Below, piece by piece: positions 43,890-54,374 of a stretch of DNA of 62,000 nucleotides. Below the pieces are notes generated by a model. It was not told the DNA's origin and ran no database searches. It worked only from the letters and a program-made list of their open reading frames with translations. Position numbers and translations under genes: made by a program. Each line of letters starts with the position of its first letter. Position 1 is the stretch's first letter. The DNA comes from Cristatella mucedo (lineage: Eukaryota > Bryozoa > Phylactolaemata > Cristatellidae): assembly GCA_009760855.2 (NCBI GenBank), contig WPIO01000217.1, positions 1 through 62,000 of the forward strand, read 5' to 3'.

Positions 43890-44175
43890 TATCACGATCG
43901 CTATTTCTGAGGCGTTCAAAAATGACTTTGAAGTCTTCACCTTTTAACTTCTTCTCGCATTCTGGAGCCAATTGCGACGCATTAAGCGAATGAATGTGTA
44001 TGATCACAACTTCATTCACTGGTTCCACGCTGCAAATATTGCACGTTCTGTGAGCAGTGGCAGCCACCACTATAGTTTCTAAAAGTGTTAGGCCAAAATC
44101 TGCTCTGTTTGGTTTAATAATCAAATTCTCTTGCTCCATAATACACCAGCTTGAGCATTGCATGCATACACTACA
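43890..44175 (-). pseudogene. Coding-like fragment, unknown
   Basis: The minus-strand frame reads as plausible protein between about 44130 and 43905 (for example IVVAATAHRTCNICSVEPVN and SLNASQLAPECEKKLKGED) and then runs into the LINE-A tail, giving an artefactual poly-Asn. A CxxC pair is visible. I do not recognise the family; it may be one exon or a fragment of a gene cut by the LINE insertion. Confidence 0.3.
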
Positions 44176-44302
44176 CAATAAAACAGCACTTTCTACTAAA
44201 TCAAGGAGAGTCGCATGAGGAAAGTAGTAGGCAACAGCTGTTCAAACACATTTTTTGTCTCGCCCATTGGTCTTTGCCCATCCCTTATCTTCGCTCCGAA
44301 GG

Positions 44303-44450
44303 TGGCTTGCTCTTCAGGACTCAAGCTGGGAGTTTGAGTCATGGAGTGGGCGATCCATTATTTGGCAGTGCAAGCTCCAGTGATAGTTTTTAAGTCTCTT
44401 CTACCATTCATACACACGAAGCTATTTAAGTCAGGCTTACCTTTTGTCTC
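44303..44450 (+). mobile_element. SINE-1, degraded copy
   Basis: GGTGGCTTGCTCTTCAGGAC, GAGTTTGAGTCATGGAGTGG, GGCGATCCATTATTTGGCAG and CTCCAGTGATAG follow the SINE-1 order. The B-box is mutated (AGTTTGAGTCA). Confidence 0.65.
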
Positions 44451-44451
44451 C

Positions 44452-44615
44452 TGGCTCTTAGCCCAGGAGGTAAGGTGCTCGCTCTTCACGACTCAGGTCG
44501 TGTGTACGAATTCTGCCGTAGGCGATCAATTATTGCTCACCGCTAGCAGTAGTGATAGCCGTTAAGGCTCTTCTGCATCTACAGGAATTAGGCTGTTTAA
44601 TCAGCTGACATATTT
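44452..44615 (+). mobile_element. SINE-1, second copy in tandem
   Basis: Directly follows the previous SINE-1 in the same direction: AGGTAAGGTGCTCGCTC, CAGGTCGTGTGTACGAATTC, GTGATAGCCGTTAAGGCTCT, GGCTGTTTAATCAGCTGAC. Confidence 0.75.
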
Positions 44616-44999
44616 TCAGTGACATTGAACAAGTTAGACCCTACGTGTACAAGCGGTATGCCTCTAGGCAAGCGATTGTTTACATGGTATGAGCTGCAAG
44701 CAAGCGTACATATTAACTTCAGCTCCATGATTGCAGAGGCGATAGTGGATTGGTTGTAGACGTGTACCTATCAAGGTTGCCAAATAGCACCTGCTCAGCC
44801 GCGGATTCACAGGGAGCACATGAAACAGCCAAGTTAGAACATCCTTCAGGATCGGCTCATTTTAAACTACTAGAAGACACGAGCCAAACTAATTGAATCG
44901 CCAGCCGGTACTGAAGGTCCCAGAGTCAAGGTCTGACTAAGGTCAAGTTATCCCCACATTTGATAACATTTAGGAAGAGACAACAACGCACACGTTCTT
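44616..44999. other. Unassigned stretch
   Basis: No feature recognised. Confidence 0.3.
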
Positions 45000-45245
45000 T
45001 ACAAAATGTGACAGGTTTGAGTAAATTGTCCTTCGCATGCATACTGACGCTGTGCATGCTTTCACTCACCATATTGACATGTTGACACTTTTCATATGAC
45101 AACTAGCCGTTAAAGCATATCGATACTGCGTTTCACCAGTAACCATACTCTCAGTCTTGCCTTAAAGCATATTTGAAGTGCCTAGAAAGAGATTTAGTTA
45201 TCTTAGGCTAGTCTACGAATGCCGTATTATTACTATGGTCATTAT
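45000..45245 (+). mobile_element. Old LINE-A 3' UTR fragment
   Basis: CATACTGACGCTGTGCATGC, AGTGCCTAGAAAGAGATTTA and GCCGTATTATTACTATGG trace the LINE-A UTR and tail, strongly diverged. Confidence 0.6.
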
Positions 45246-45907
45246 AATGTAAACGTAATTACGGTTTCGGAAAAAACGTATAAGAAAGACATAGCCTGAA
45301 GCAAATACATTATCTCAGTTAAAGTTGGCATGCAAAACATCCGGTGCAGTTCTCGTCTTTACTTAGTAAGTAGGCAGCTTGGGTTTTGAAAGCTTCCAAA
45401 CACATCTCATTAGTATGCTGATAGATGCAATGCTGGCAGAAACACTTTGTTCACACAAGCGATCGATGAAAATCTTGAGCATACATTTTCTAACAAAATC
45501 ACGCCAAAAATACAATCACGCGGTCGAATTTTTGCAAGAAGAGATTGCGTTATTCTAATTATGCATTTTACCACCTTGGTCAGCTTACTAGGAGCAAGAC
45601 TCTCATATCTAAATTACTTTTGTGGTGGTTTAAAGTGGGTTCACAAACAGCTTCGATTTCTGAAGGATAATTTCGGTAGAGCTATCAAAGCATTTCGAAT
45701 TCAAATTTTTGGATTCGCCAGGTATCCAAGTGTCAGGAAATGCATTTTAATGACCGCGGCTGACATTTCTTCGGGAATAATCAAGATTTAAAACATCCAT
45801 TTTTGCAGATGGGCAGACGGTAGCCACAACTGGTTTGAGACTGCGGAAGAAATCAATGTTACTCGATGTTACGGTTATAGCGAGAAACCAGCCAACTTCA
45901 ACGCCTA
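45246..45907. other. Unassigned stretch with an unexplained open frame
   Basis: A plus-strand frame is open from about 45447 to 45791 (114 codons) but begins at TTG rather than ATG and shows no recognisable domain. It may be an exon or chance. Confidence 0.25.
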
Positions 45908-46055
45908 TATATAATTATAATTCATTTATGTAGCGCCCCAAGAGAACTTAATCTCTATTCAGGCGCTTCACGTATGCCTCGGGGCTCGAGCCCACAACCT
46001 CAGTCAGACCTTGGTCGGGGCGAGCACCTTAACCGCTAGACCAAACGGAAATAGT
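45908..46055 (-). mobile_element. SINE-2 copy
   Basis: Reverse of 26940 and 30262. It reads (minus strand) from a tRNA-like head with GTGGGCTCGAGCCC to GAAGCGCCTGAATAGAGATT, AAGTTCTCTTGGGGCGCTAC and an A/T tail. Of the three clear copies it shows the best match to the LINE-A 3' end. Confidence 0.82.
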
Positions 46056-46179
46056 GCTGTGGAACCGTAAGCAACTGCTGGACAGGTCGCAGCAAACGTA
46101 TGAGATGCTAAAATCGTGGTGATCTGCATGTAGTAAATTTTGCATTGAGATTTCGCGATTGTAATTAACTGAAGTACGA

Positions 46180-46622
46180 TGTAGCGCCTCGCTGGCCTTG
46201 GCCTAATTTTAGCGCGAACAAGAACTGTTCGCCGTGCGAAAACTTCTTTGTCTTGGTGCTGTGAGCCACTGAGGAGCGCCAGTGCGGTTAGAGAGCACGA
46301 GCTTAAGAGCGAGCCAGGAAGCTCCGAGACCAGCGGTGGCAGTTCGGCCTTTAGAATTGGTCGGATACCTGCGGGATGTGCTAATTGAGATTGGCTGGCC
46401 TGTCAAATTCCGCCATCACTCTGTCTAAAAAGAATCGTCTGGAACCTATTCGACATTCAAGCTGGCCTGGGGTGCCCTTCCAGTGGCCTAGCGACGGTAT
46501 TAACTCCTTACCGTAATGGGCCACGGTGCCGGGCCCAATACCACTAAGCTCTTGCCCCATTGTCTCAGCTAGGTATTTAAAGAGTCGAGCAACGCTCGCT
46601 CTTGGTCTTTTGTTATGCTCCT

Positions 46623-46659
<37 letters not shown>

Positions 46660-47450
46660 GGCTTCGTTTCGACGCCGTCGGACTCATTTCTTTGAAAACG
46701 AGGGAGGACCGCGGGCTGTTCGCCGGCGATCGACGGGACAGGACGAGACCGCGCTAGGAGGATTTGGTGGACTCCACCAAACACGATAGTATCGCGCCCG
46801 AGCTAGCATTTGTGCTTGTTTTGTGCTTTGTGTGTGCCCGCTCGCAAAGGGGTTTTGGCATAAGGGTTTGCCGGTGCTAACTAGACATAGTTGGTGCGGT
46901 GTGAGATATTCCATTGGTTCGGGCTCCTCCGTCTATTTGGGTCGTTCCCCCTAGAGACGCACGTAGCGCAAGTGTGGAGACGTTCCTCCACAAGAGTTTG
47001 AAGTAGCGTGTGAGGTATTCCTGCGGTTAAGGTGGAAACGGAGTTCTCCATTAAGGGTCAAGGCTTTGGTTCGGGCTCCTTGTCTTATTTGGTTCGTTCC
47101 CACAACAGACGTTGGTAGCCTAAGTTCGGGGGCGTATTCCCTTTGCAAGAGTGCCTGTGCTGTGGAAAGCGTGTGAGGAGTTTTGAGATAAAACTGAGCT
47201 AGACGCGCCGCGACTTTGTGCGCCTGCGAACAAAGCTCAATGAAATCTCCAACCTGTGTGGCTCGCTTTCAAACTCACGCCGCGGACTCCCGAGCCCTTT
47301 AGTAACGGTAAGTATGTCCGAGCCAGAAACGCTCGTTTCAAGGCTGTCTGCTTATTGCGCGTAGGCGCGCACCGTACGTCGTCAGGCGGTAGGTTACGCC
47401 TCTAGGTAAACGGAGAGTTACGCCTACTCCGCCGAGCCTTCGGCGCTACA
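46180..47450 (+). mobile_element. Solo LTR, family LTR-A, copy 1
   Basis: 1271 bases beginning TGTAGCGCC and ending GGCGCTACA, a perfect 9-base terminal inverted repeat. A TATA-like TATTTAAA lies near 46574, followed by a (TC)n run (about 46625-46657) much longer than in other copies. An internal duplication of about 155 bases (GGTTCGGGCTCC at 46914 and 47069) explains its greater length. No primer-binding site or gag follows, so it is a solo LTR. No clear target duplication was seen. Confidence 0.88.
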
Positions 47451-48189
47451 AAAGTAGATCACTTCTTCTTCACTACTTCTGGCATAGGTAAATAACTACA
47501 TCCAAACCGATGTCTAAAGTAAGTAAACTTAATATAAATACTGTTTATACCAGACATTCTCCAACTAGAACCTTTTTCAAACCTATTACTCAACTTGCTT
47601 CTTGAAAGAGTTGAACTGCGATCTTATTGCCCCTATAACTATACCAAAAATATACCTACATTCTATACCAAAAATCTTGTTTATCTTTGTGTTCATTATA
47701 CCAGAGAAATGTAGGTAGCTGTAATCGCCTTTTTCATTAACTAGATTAGGAGCAATGAAAAGTGCCATTTTTAGATTAATCATGTTCTTCAGAAAATCTC
47801 TTATCAACGTCGCCAAATGAGAACCAGTCCTTTCACACAGTGCGTCAAGTCTGCTTCGCTATTGTCTAATCCAACATGCTCATAATCTCTAAATTTACCA
47901 TCAGAAGACGACTTCCCTAAAACTATCCTGTCTCATTAATCCACGACAAACATGCTGCTTCCTTTTCATAAGACAATCCTTTTAACTTTTTGTTAATCTT
48001 CTTTGCAGGAGCAATGACTTTCTTTCTGCTTGAGTTAGACTTTTTGTCATTTCATCTAGAGCAGCCTGAGAAAATGGATTCCGTAGGTAGAATACCGGTC
48101 CTTTTTCTCACTTCCTCTCTTATTCTTTTTAGCGTGCTCGGCATATTTCTTATCCTTTCGCTGCATAAACTCGTCGTTTTGCTGCATGT
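47451..48189 (-). other. Unassigned stretch, decayed coding traces
   Basis: On the minus strand scattered peptides look protein-like (KKINKKLKGLSYEKEAACLS, DGKFRDYEHVGLDNSEADL, ALFIAPNLVNEKGDYSY), separated by stops and frameshifts. They may be one decayed gene or transposon protein that I do not recognise. Confidence 0.3.
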
Positions 48190-48272
48190 TTCTATATTAA
48201 AGCGCCTAGAAAGAGATTAAGTTCTCTGAGGGCGCTTTATCAAGTGCATTATTATTATTATTATTATTAGGT
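48190..48272 (+). mobile_element. LINE-A tail only
   Basis: AAAGCGCCTAGAAAGAGATT, AAGTTCTCTGAGGGCGCTTT, ATCAAGTGCATTATTATTAT: a near-consensus copy of only the last ~80 bases. Confidence 0.85.
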
Positions 48273-48359
48273 AAATAATTTTGCTTAACCCGTTTCTACT
48301 TGCTTTGGCATTGTTATGATTCAAAGTTTTTTTACTATAATATACAACCCTCTGCTACT

Positions 48360-48490
48360 AGTAATTTGCAAATGAACGGTACCGATGCTGGGCACACGTG
48401 TCGATCGAAGAATCTACCGAACGCAGTGAGGAAGATGAAGAGATAGATATATGCGCCCCTGGGGTCCATACCGTTCATTTACATACTACT
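48360..48490 (+). mobile_element. MITE-like element, copy 1
   Basis: 131 bases with terminal inverted repeats AGTAATTTGCAAATGAACGG and (right end, reversed) AGTAGTATGTAAATGAACGG. The reverse complement of 54051-54178 matches it along its length. It is too short to encode a transposase. Confidence 0.65.
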
Positions 48491-48612
48491 GGGCAATTGC
48501 ACCTGATGCTTCTGATTCCGGCCGTGCCTGAATAAAAATGGTCTCTGATATGCTCGCGTGGTGGCACTATCAAAAGTCTTCCTTTGAGTCTTGCTTTTGG
48601 CAAGCCACTGCC
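48491..48612 (+). mobile_element. LTR-C fragment
   Basis: GCACCTGATGCTTCTGATTC, GCCGTGCCTGAATAAAAATG, GTCTCTGATATGCTCG and GTCTTCCTTTGAGTCTTGCT match 57236-57362 and are related to LTR-B around the AATAAA. It lies head-on against LTR-B. Confidence 0.55.
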
Positions 48613-48761
48613 TGTTGATAGTGCGGTACGAGTGATAATACACGAGCATCCAGAGACCGCGTTTATTCAGGCCCGACAGGTACCGGAAGCATCCGGTACA
48701 ATGAACCTCTCAAAACCGGGAGTTAGATAGCAATGGGTAGGGCATGCAGCATCTCTCCACA
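48613..48761 (-). mobile_element. 3' LTR of the Gypsy-B element (LTR-B)
   Basis: 149 bases that on the minus strand begin TGTGGAGAG and end CTATCAACA. It contains AATAAA (minus-strand CCTGAATAAACGCGG). It directly follows the polypurine tract and integrase end of the element at 48772-51860. The same family recurs at 23400-23531. Confidence 0.75.
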
Positions 48762-48771
48762 TCCCCCTTTG
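48762..48771 (-). promoter_or_regulatory. Polypurine tract
   Basis: Minus strand CAAAGGGGGA directly abuts the LTR start. By family knowledge this purine run primes plus-strand cDNA synthesis. It adjoins the stop codon of the pol frame. Confidence 0.7.
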
Positions 48772-51700
48772 TTAAGAAAGCATACAATCCCTTTGCCACG
48801 TTGGAGCGTGACTGGGTCGCCTTGGTCGAGCTTGCTGTAATGTAGCTGGAGGCTTCGCTAGATGTGTAATGGCCTCTGAGCCGAGTAACGAGATCATATA
48901 TTTGCCATTCGCTGGCTGCGGGGGATTTTCGCTATTGCTTAGTGGCTCTCTGGCATTACTCCACAGAGTTGGGTCTATGTCTCTGTAAGCTTCATCTGCT
49001 GCTCTTGTGTTGAGATTAATATGTCGCCGGTTTCGCACGTAGAACGTTCCTGCCCTGTACCAGATGGTGTAGGACCTATTACCGTGGGTTGCTACGACAG
49101 TACCTTCTCGAAGCTGCTCTTCAGCAGGCAAGCTCCTGTTAAGGATTGCTTGACCAATGTTGAGTGGGCTCAGATCTTGAGTGCTGAAGTCGTAGTACCT
49201 TTTGACAACTGCTCTTTTGACAGCTCTAGCTGTCGCGGCTGCTCCCCTAGACGCCTGGCTGTTGCTGGATGTGGGAGATCGAGCATCTAGGTGAGGAACG
49301 ATAGAGCGGGTCTGCCTGCCAAACAACATTTGGGCCAGACTGAGCTGCCAATTTTGCCGAGGTGGGTTCAAAATCTCCCACATCGCCAGATATGGATCTT
49401 AGCTGTTTTGGCTAGCCTTCTGCGTTAGTCGTTTTACTATTTAGACTGCCGACTCGGCCTTCCCGTTAGACTGGGAGAAGAATGGCAAACAAGTGATGCA
49501 CCTAATGTTCCAGTCTTCAGTGAACTTTCGGAAGACTGCCAATGTGAACTGTAGTCCGTTATAAGTGACTGATTCAGACACCGTATGATGCCGTAACACG
49601 GGAACTAGGCATTGAGTCGCAGAATGGTACAGGCCAACGAGGTCTTTTCAAGTCTGTCGATCTCGATAGAACTTGTGAAGTAGTCGAGAGTAGACAGTTC
49701 CTTGGACCATCAAATCAAGCATGTCCACAGACAACTTTTCCACGATCCACCGCCGTCGTCATGTTGCTATAAGTTCTCTTTTGGCTGAACGGGCTTTATC
49801 GTTTGGCAAACAGCACAGTTCTCGGCTGTCCGCTTAACCACTCTCCCCATGCCTGGCCAGTACAGGGTCTGGCGGGCCCGTCTCATCATGCTGTCATATC
49901 CCAGGTGAGTGAAGTGTAGGCGCTGTAGCATCGTGCCGCGAAGTTCGGTTGGGATCACCGTGCGCTCACCTTTCAATAAGTAGCCATCTTGGTGACTCAG
50001 CGAATCTCGTATATCAAAATACTGTCAAAGGTTCGGTGATAGACCACGCTTGAGTTGAGGAAAACCAGCGGTTATAAGCTGCTGTTGTCTGACTACACAG
50101 CTATCACGCTTGGTTGCATCGGTTATGTCAGAAATGTCGCTGACTAAGGTCATCGTCAGAGCATCGGGGCGTAGCGAGCATACACAAGCCTCGCTGCCAA
50201 CGGAACATGCGCAACTCAGCGCATCTGCATGGTGTAGTTGCTCATGTCGCAGTATTACATTGAATTGGTAGAGGCACATGATCAGGACCTGCAGTCTCTT
50301 GGGTGCTTGCTCAGAGGTTTCCGTAGATGCTGGCTAATGGAGAATGGTCGTTGTGAACGATGACTTCCCTACCAAAAAAGTACTGGTCGAATCGCTCTCA
50401 CGCATATCTTAATTCCAGCGGTTCTTTTTCTATTTGTGCCCAGTTTCGCTCTGCTGAGGTTAGTGCTAGTGACGCGTACTCCACGCCTTCCTGTAGAAGA
50501 CAAGCAAAAAAGCTCGTCTGGCTGCTGTCAGCCTGCAAAATAAGACTTTCGTTTGGGTTGAAGTACGCAAGGACAAGCACTGCAGCCAGTTTTTCTTTGA
50601 CCTGGTTAATGGCAAGCTGGAATTTCGGTCTCAGGACCATTTGGCATCCTTCCTGGTTAGCTCGCGTAGTGGTGTCAGGTCTGAGGATAGCTGCGGAGCA
50701 AAACGAGCAAGGTATTGTACCATAGCATCAAACCGTCGAATGGCTGCAGCATCAGTAGGAGGAGGCGTGTTAATAATTGCCTCCACTTTCTCAGGGTATG
50801 CTGATATGCCATCCTTAGAGAGAACGTGTGCCATGAAGGTCACTTGTTCTTGCTTGACAGATGCCTTGGCACTGTTCAGTTTAATATGCCTCACGAGGCA
50901 ACGCTTCTCCAGTGCTGCCAAGTTTCGATCTCGGTCTTGCGTTGCCTTCTGTCGCGTTTCATCTCGTCGCAACACCGGATGTCATCAACAGCACATACCA
51001 CTCCGTTCAGATCATCAATATCTTCATGCAGGTGCATTTGAAAAATCTCGCTGCTCACCTACAGACCAAATGGAAGGCATACCCATCTAAATCTTCCAGC
51101 GTTAGTGATCATCGTAGTCAACTTGCATAACTCGTCATCTAAACGTAAATGCCGAAAGGCTTCTTTAACATCGACCTTGCTAAATAGCCGTGCACTGTTG
51201 AGTCTGGGCTGACGTCGTCTAATTTCGGCAACTGATTATGCTGTCGTTGGAGAGCCTCATTTAGTAGAAGCGGGCCAATGCAGATTCGTGGTTTACCATA
51301 GGCCTTCTGCACGATGGCCACCTGGCTGTTCCATTCTGAGGGCTAATCCACTGGTATGAGAATGCCCCGTCTAACCAACGTTAGCAGTTCTTGCTCAATT
51401 ACGTCTTAATTCGCAATGGACATTCGGCGGCATGGTGGGACTTTGTGAAAAATCGTAAGATTGGCGTGCAGTCAGGCATCACCAAAGTCGTTCTTATCAG
51501 TCGTCTCTAGTTGATCAAGGAAGAATTCAGCGTACATGGTTGTCAGTCTCGTGGCTCGAATTGCCCTTGCGCCGAGCAAGCACATACAGCATCGCACATA
51601 ACGATAAACGGCACGACAGTCATGGTACCTGCCTTCGGGTTCGTCATGGCGAGATCGGCTGTCCCGAATGGAACCACTGAGACACCATCCCAAAATCTCA

Positions 51701-51860
51701 GGCAAAACGACGTATCCGAGATCTGATGTTTCTGGCCAAACCATCGATTAATGGCGTTGACGTCAGCGCCAGTGTCGAGCTGGGAACGTGCTTCTAAATT
51801 GGTTGCCGCTCGTTGGGCGGGAGCTGCAAGCTGAGTACCCGCTAGTTTGATATTCCTTTC
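48772..51860 (-). pseudogene. Ty3/Gypsy pol remnant (Gypsy-B)
   Basis: Domains in minus-strand order. Protease with the active-site LDTGADV near 51780. RT fragments: KAYGKPRICIGPLLLNEALQ, an AVDDI catalytic box near 50980 in place of the usual YVDD, and FMAHVLSKDGISAYPEKVEA. RNase H: LILQADSSQTSFFACLLQEG, and HHADALSCA near its end. Integrase zinc finger: LHFTHLGYDSMMRRAR, LYWPGM, CAVC at 49970-49770. Integrase core with QSNGKAESAV near 49440, then the C-terminal part (SLAQMLFGRQTRSIVPHL). Multiple stops and frameshifts make it inactive. No gag or 5' LTR is present; at its 5' end it meets a plus-strand LINE-A. Confidence 0.9.
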
Positions 51861-51894
51861 ATTGACTTGAACCGCTCAGCACGTTCCCCACATG

Positions 51895-53545
51895 TGTCAC
51901 TGTGAATCTCTGTAACTTAGTGGTCATCAGGCCTGTTATAACTCCATCAGCCAAACATAACGCTTGCCTTTTTAATCCTCGCTCAGGGTGCAATAAACCT
52001 CTGGTAATAAGTGACCTTATTTCTGAAAACGGTATCGAAGTGCTCACCCTTACTGAAACTTGGCTAAAATTGATAAACTGTCCGACAATTAAAGAAGCTA
52101 CCCCATCTGGTTTCTCATTCTTTCACACCCCTAGATTAATCAAAACTGGAGGTGGAGTTGCAATTATCGTGCGCTCGAAATTCAACTTCAAGCCATTTGT
52201 AGAACCCTCGAAGCAGTCTTTTGAATTAATTGTCTTGGTCTCATCCGGAAACAAGCTACCGATAGTGGCAGTAGTCTATGGCCCTCCAGGTACCAAATCC
52301 TCCTTTATCTCAGATTTCTCCGATCTCATTTCGATTCTTTGTGAGAGAAATCAATCCTTCCTCGTTATGGGTGATTTCAACGTTCACTTTGATAACTTAT
52401 CTGACGCCTTCAGCACCGAATTTCGTGCATTGACTGACTCATTGTCTCTTGTGGCTCATGTGCATTACCCTACTCACATCAAGGGTCACACACTCGACTA
52501 GATTTTCTCATACAACTGCACTTTGTCATCACCAGTTATTACAAAATCCTGCTTATCAGACCACGTGCAGATCTCATTCAATCTGCAGCGTGTGCCCACC
52601 TCCTCCTCTAAAATAACATGTGAATCGCGAAACCTCAAGACCCTTGACATCGATGCTGTCCGTGCGAAAATATCTGCTTCGCCTCTGCTGCTCAGTCCTC
52701 CCTCCGATCTGTCATCATTGGTAGATAGCTACAAAACGAAACTAGCTGACACGCTCGACGAGTTTGCACCTCTGACAAAGCGCACTGTGTGCCTTCACCC
52801 AGACGGCCTATGGTTTACCATAGACATTAAACTAGCCAGGTCTACTAAGCGCAAGCTTAAAAAAGCATACACAATATCAGGACTGACTGTCCACTGACAG
52901 GCATATGAAGACTACTTTAGGTCATACCAATTGATCCTAGCAAAGACCAAGTCTAGCTTCTAAGAAAACATTGTTGAATCACAGATGCACAAGAGCCGTG
53001 GTGGCACACTAGGTTAGGCGGTTGCTAACACGACCTTGGTCCCGAGGTCATGGGTTCGATTCCTGCGGTGGGCGATTCTTTATCATCACTGCAAGCAGTG
53101 GTGATAGCCATAAAGGCTCTTCTGTCTCTATACAAAAAGAGGTTGTTTAATCAGCTAGGATTTATTTAAAAATGCTGATGTCGACGATCAACCATTTCCT
53201 CAACCGCTCCCAGATTAGCTCCTTACCCAATGATCCTTGTGGTGATTTAGCCGATCGCTTCTCTCGATTATTAGTGCAGAAGATAGACAAGGTCAGGGAG
53301 TTCATCCCTGAGATGAAAATATCCCCCTAGAATGTTGTTCCCTGATTCCTGGCTGCACCTCAATGTCTACATTTTAGCAGGTCACTAGTGATCTAGAGTT
53401 GAAGTTCGTATCCCAATCAAAAAAGACAACAGATCCTCTGGACCCTATTCCCACTGTCATGCTCCTACGTTACATTGATCTGCTGCTGCCCTGCATAACT
53501 GACATAATTAATATGTCATTAGCCTCATACCTTGCGTATATTTTA
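51895..53545 (+). mobile_element. LINE-A 5' half with AP-type endonuclease
   Basis: The only copy with a readable endonuclease: a frame at 51902-52501 shows LTLTETWL (catalytic Glu), GGGVAIIVRSKFNFKPF, VVYGPPGTK, VMGDFNVHFDN and HIKGHTLD, the order of the exonuclease-endonuclease-phosphatase fold. A stop at 52501 precedes SCLSDHVQISFNLQ (the SDH catalytic His) in a second frame to 52897. The linker (LKTLDIDAVRAKI) continues, is interrupted by a SINE-1 at 52994-53172, and runs on to about 53545. The RT is missing, so its 3' part was lost to the R3 junction. The endonuclease would nick target DNA to prime reverse transcription. Confidence 0.88.
52994..53172 (+). mobile_element. SINE-1 inserted in LINE-A
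   Basis: Complete order: GTGGCACACTAGGTTAGGCG (A-box side), B-box GGTTCGATTCC at 53053-53063, GCAAGCAGTGGTGATAGCCA, CTCTTCTGTCTCTATACAAA, AATCAGCTAGGA and a T/A tail. LINE linker sequence resumes on the other side. Confidence 0.87.
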
Positions 53546-54050
53546 TGTACCTCACATACCTCGCAGCTATAAAGCTACGCGTGTCATGAACACACAGCCG
53601 GGTATCCTGCAGCAATAATTAGTCAGTGTCTGGCGAATACGCTTGGTATCATACAACTAGAAAGGCTGGCGGGTGCCTCTTAGGGAATCCCCCAAAATTA
53701 CCGGACGACTGTTGATTTCTTGGGAATTTCGAAACTAGAGGATGATTCCTCGTTACTTCGTAATTGTTGCCGCCAGACGTTGTTAGGAAGACTTTGGTAT
53801 TATTAGTAGTCGTGGGTGTTAGACAAAACCAACTTCCACGTCAAAGCAATAGAGAGCAATTTATTACCATATTTAGCCGTCCCTGTAAGTAACGGCACAT
53901 GCAGGTCCAATTGCGGGCGTGACATTGCTGCCCTTTGGCAAGGTTCGTGTTGACGCCAGCATTGACGCTATTGTCTCCGTAACGAAAGGGGGTGCTGAAA
54001 GGTGATGCATGCCCCTTTTCTGCTATTACCCTCCTGATTGCAGAAGGTCA

Positions 54051-54178
54051 AGTAGTATGTAAATGAACAGCTTAGAGCCTAGGGCACATATCGAACTTTT
54101 AATCTACCTTACTTCTTTCGGTATATTCATCGATCCCCATGTGTCTAAAGTCTCCATACCATTCATTTGCACACTACT
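54051..54178 (-). mobile_element. MITE-like element, copy 2
   Basis: 128 bases with inverted ends AGTAGTATGTAAATGAACAG and (right end reversed) AGTAGTGTGCAAATGAATGG. In reverse it aligns with 48360-48490. Confidence 0.65.
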
Positions 54179-54313
54179 CGCTCGCAATGATCTTTCATCG
54201 TAAAGTGTAAAAAAAATTCATCACGGGCATAGAAAGTGTTGAAACTTATGCCATGTGGTTTTTAGAACGGACCGTTCTGTAATACCGTTGGATAATAGTG
54301 TCACGTGACATAA

Positions 54314-54316
<3 letters not shown>

Positions 54317-54345
<29 letters not shown>
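54317..54345. repeat. (TA)n microsatellite
   Basis: An uninterrupted TA run of about 28 bases. Confidence 0.95.
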
Positions 54346-54348
<3 letters not shown>

Positions 54349-54374
54349 ATAAAAATGTGTCCAAGAAGTAGTTG

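Noticed and set aside
45447-45791. 114-codon plus-strand frame
   Set aside because: It starts at TTG, has no domain or start context, and cannot be told from chance.
50641-51130. Plus-strand frames opposite the Gypsy pol
   Set aside because: The minus strand carries the RT and RNase H motifs; these are shadows.
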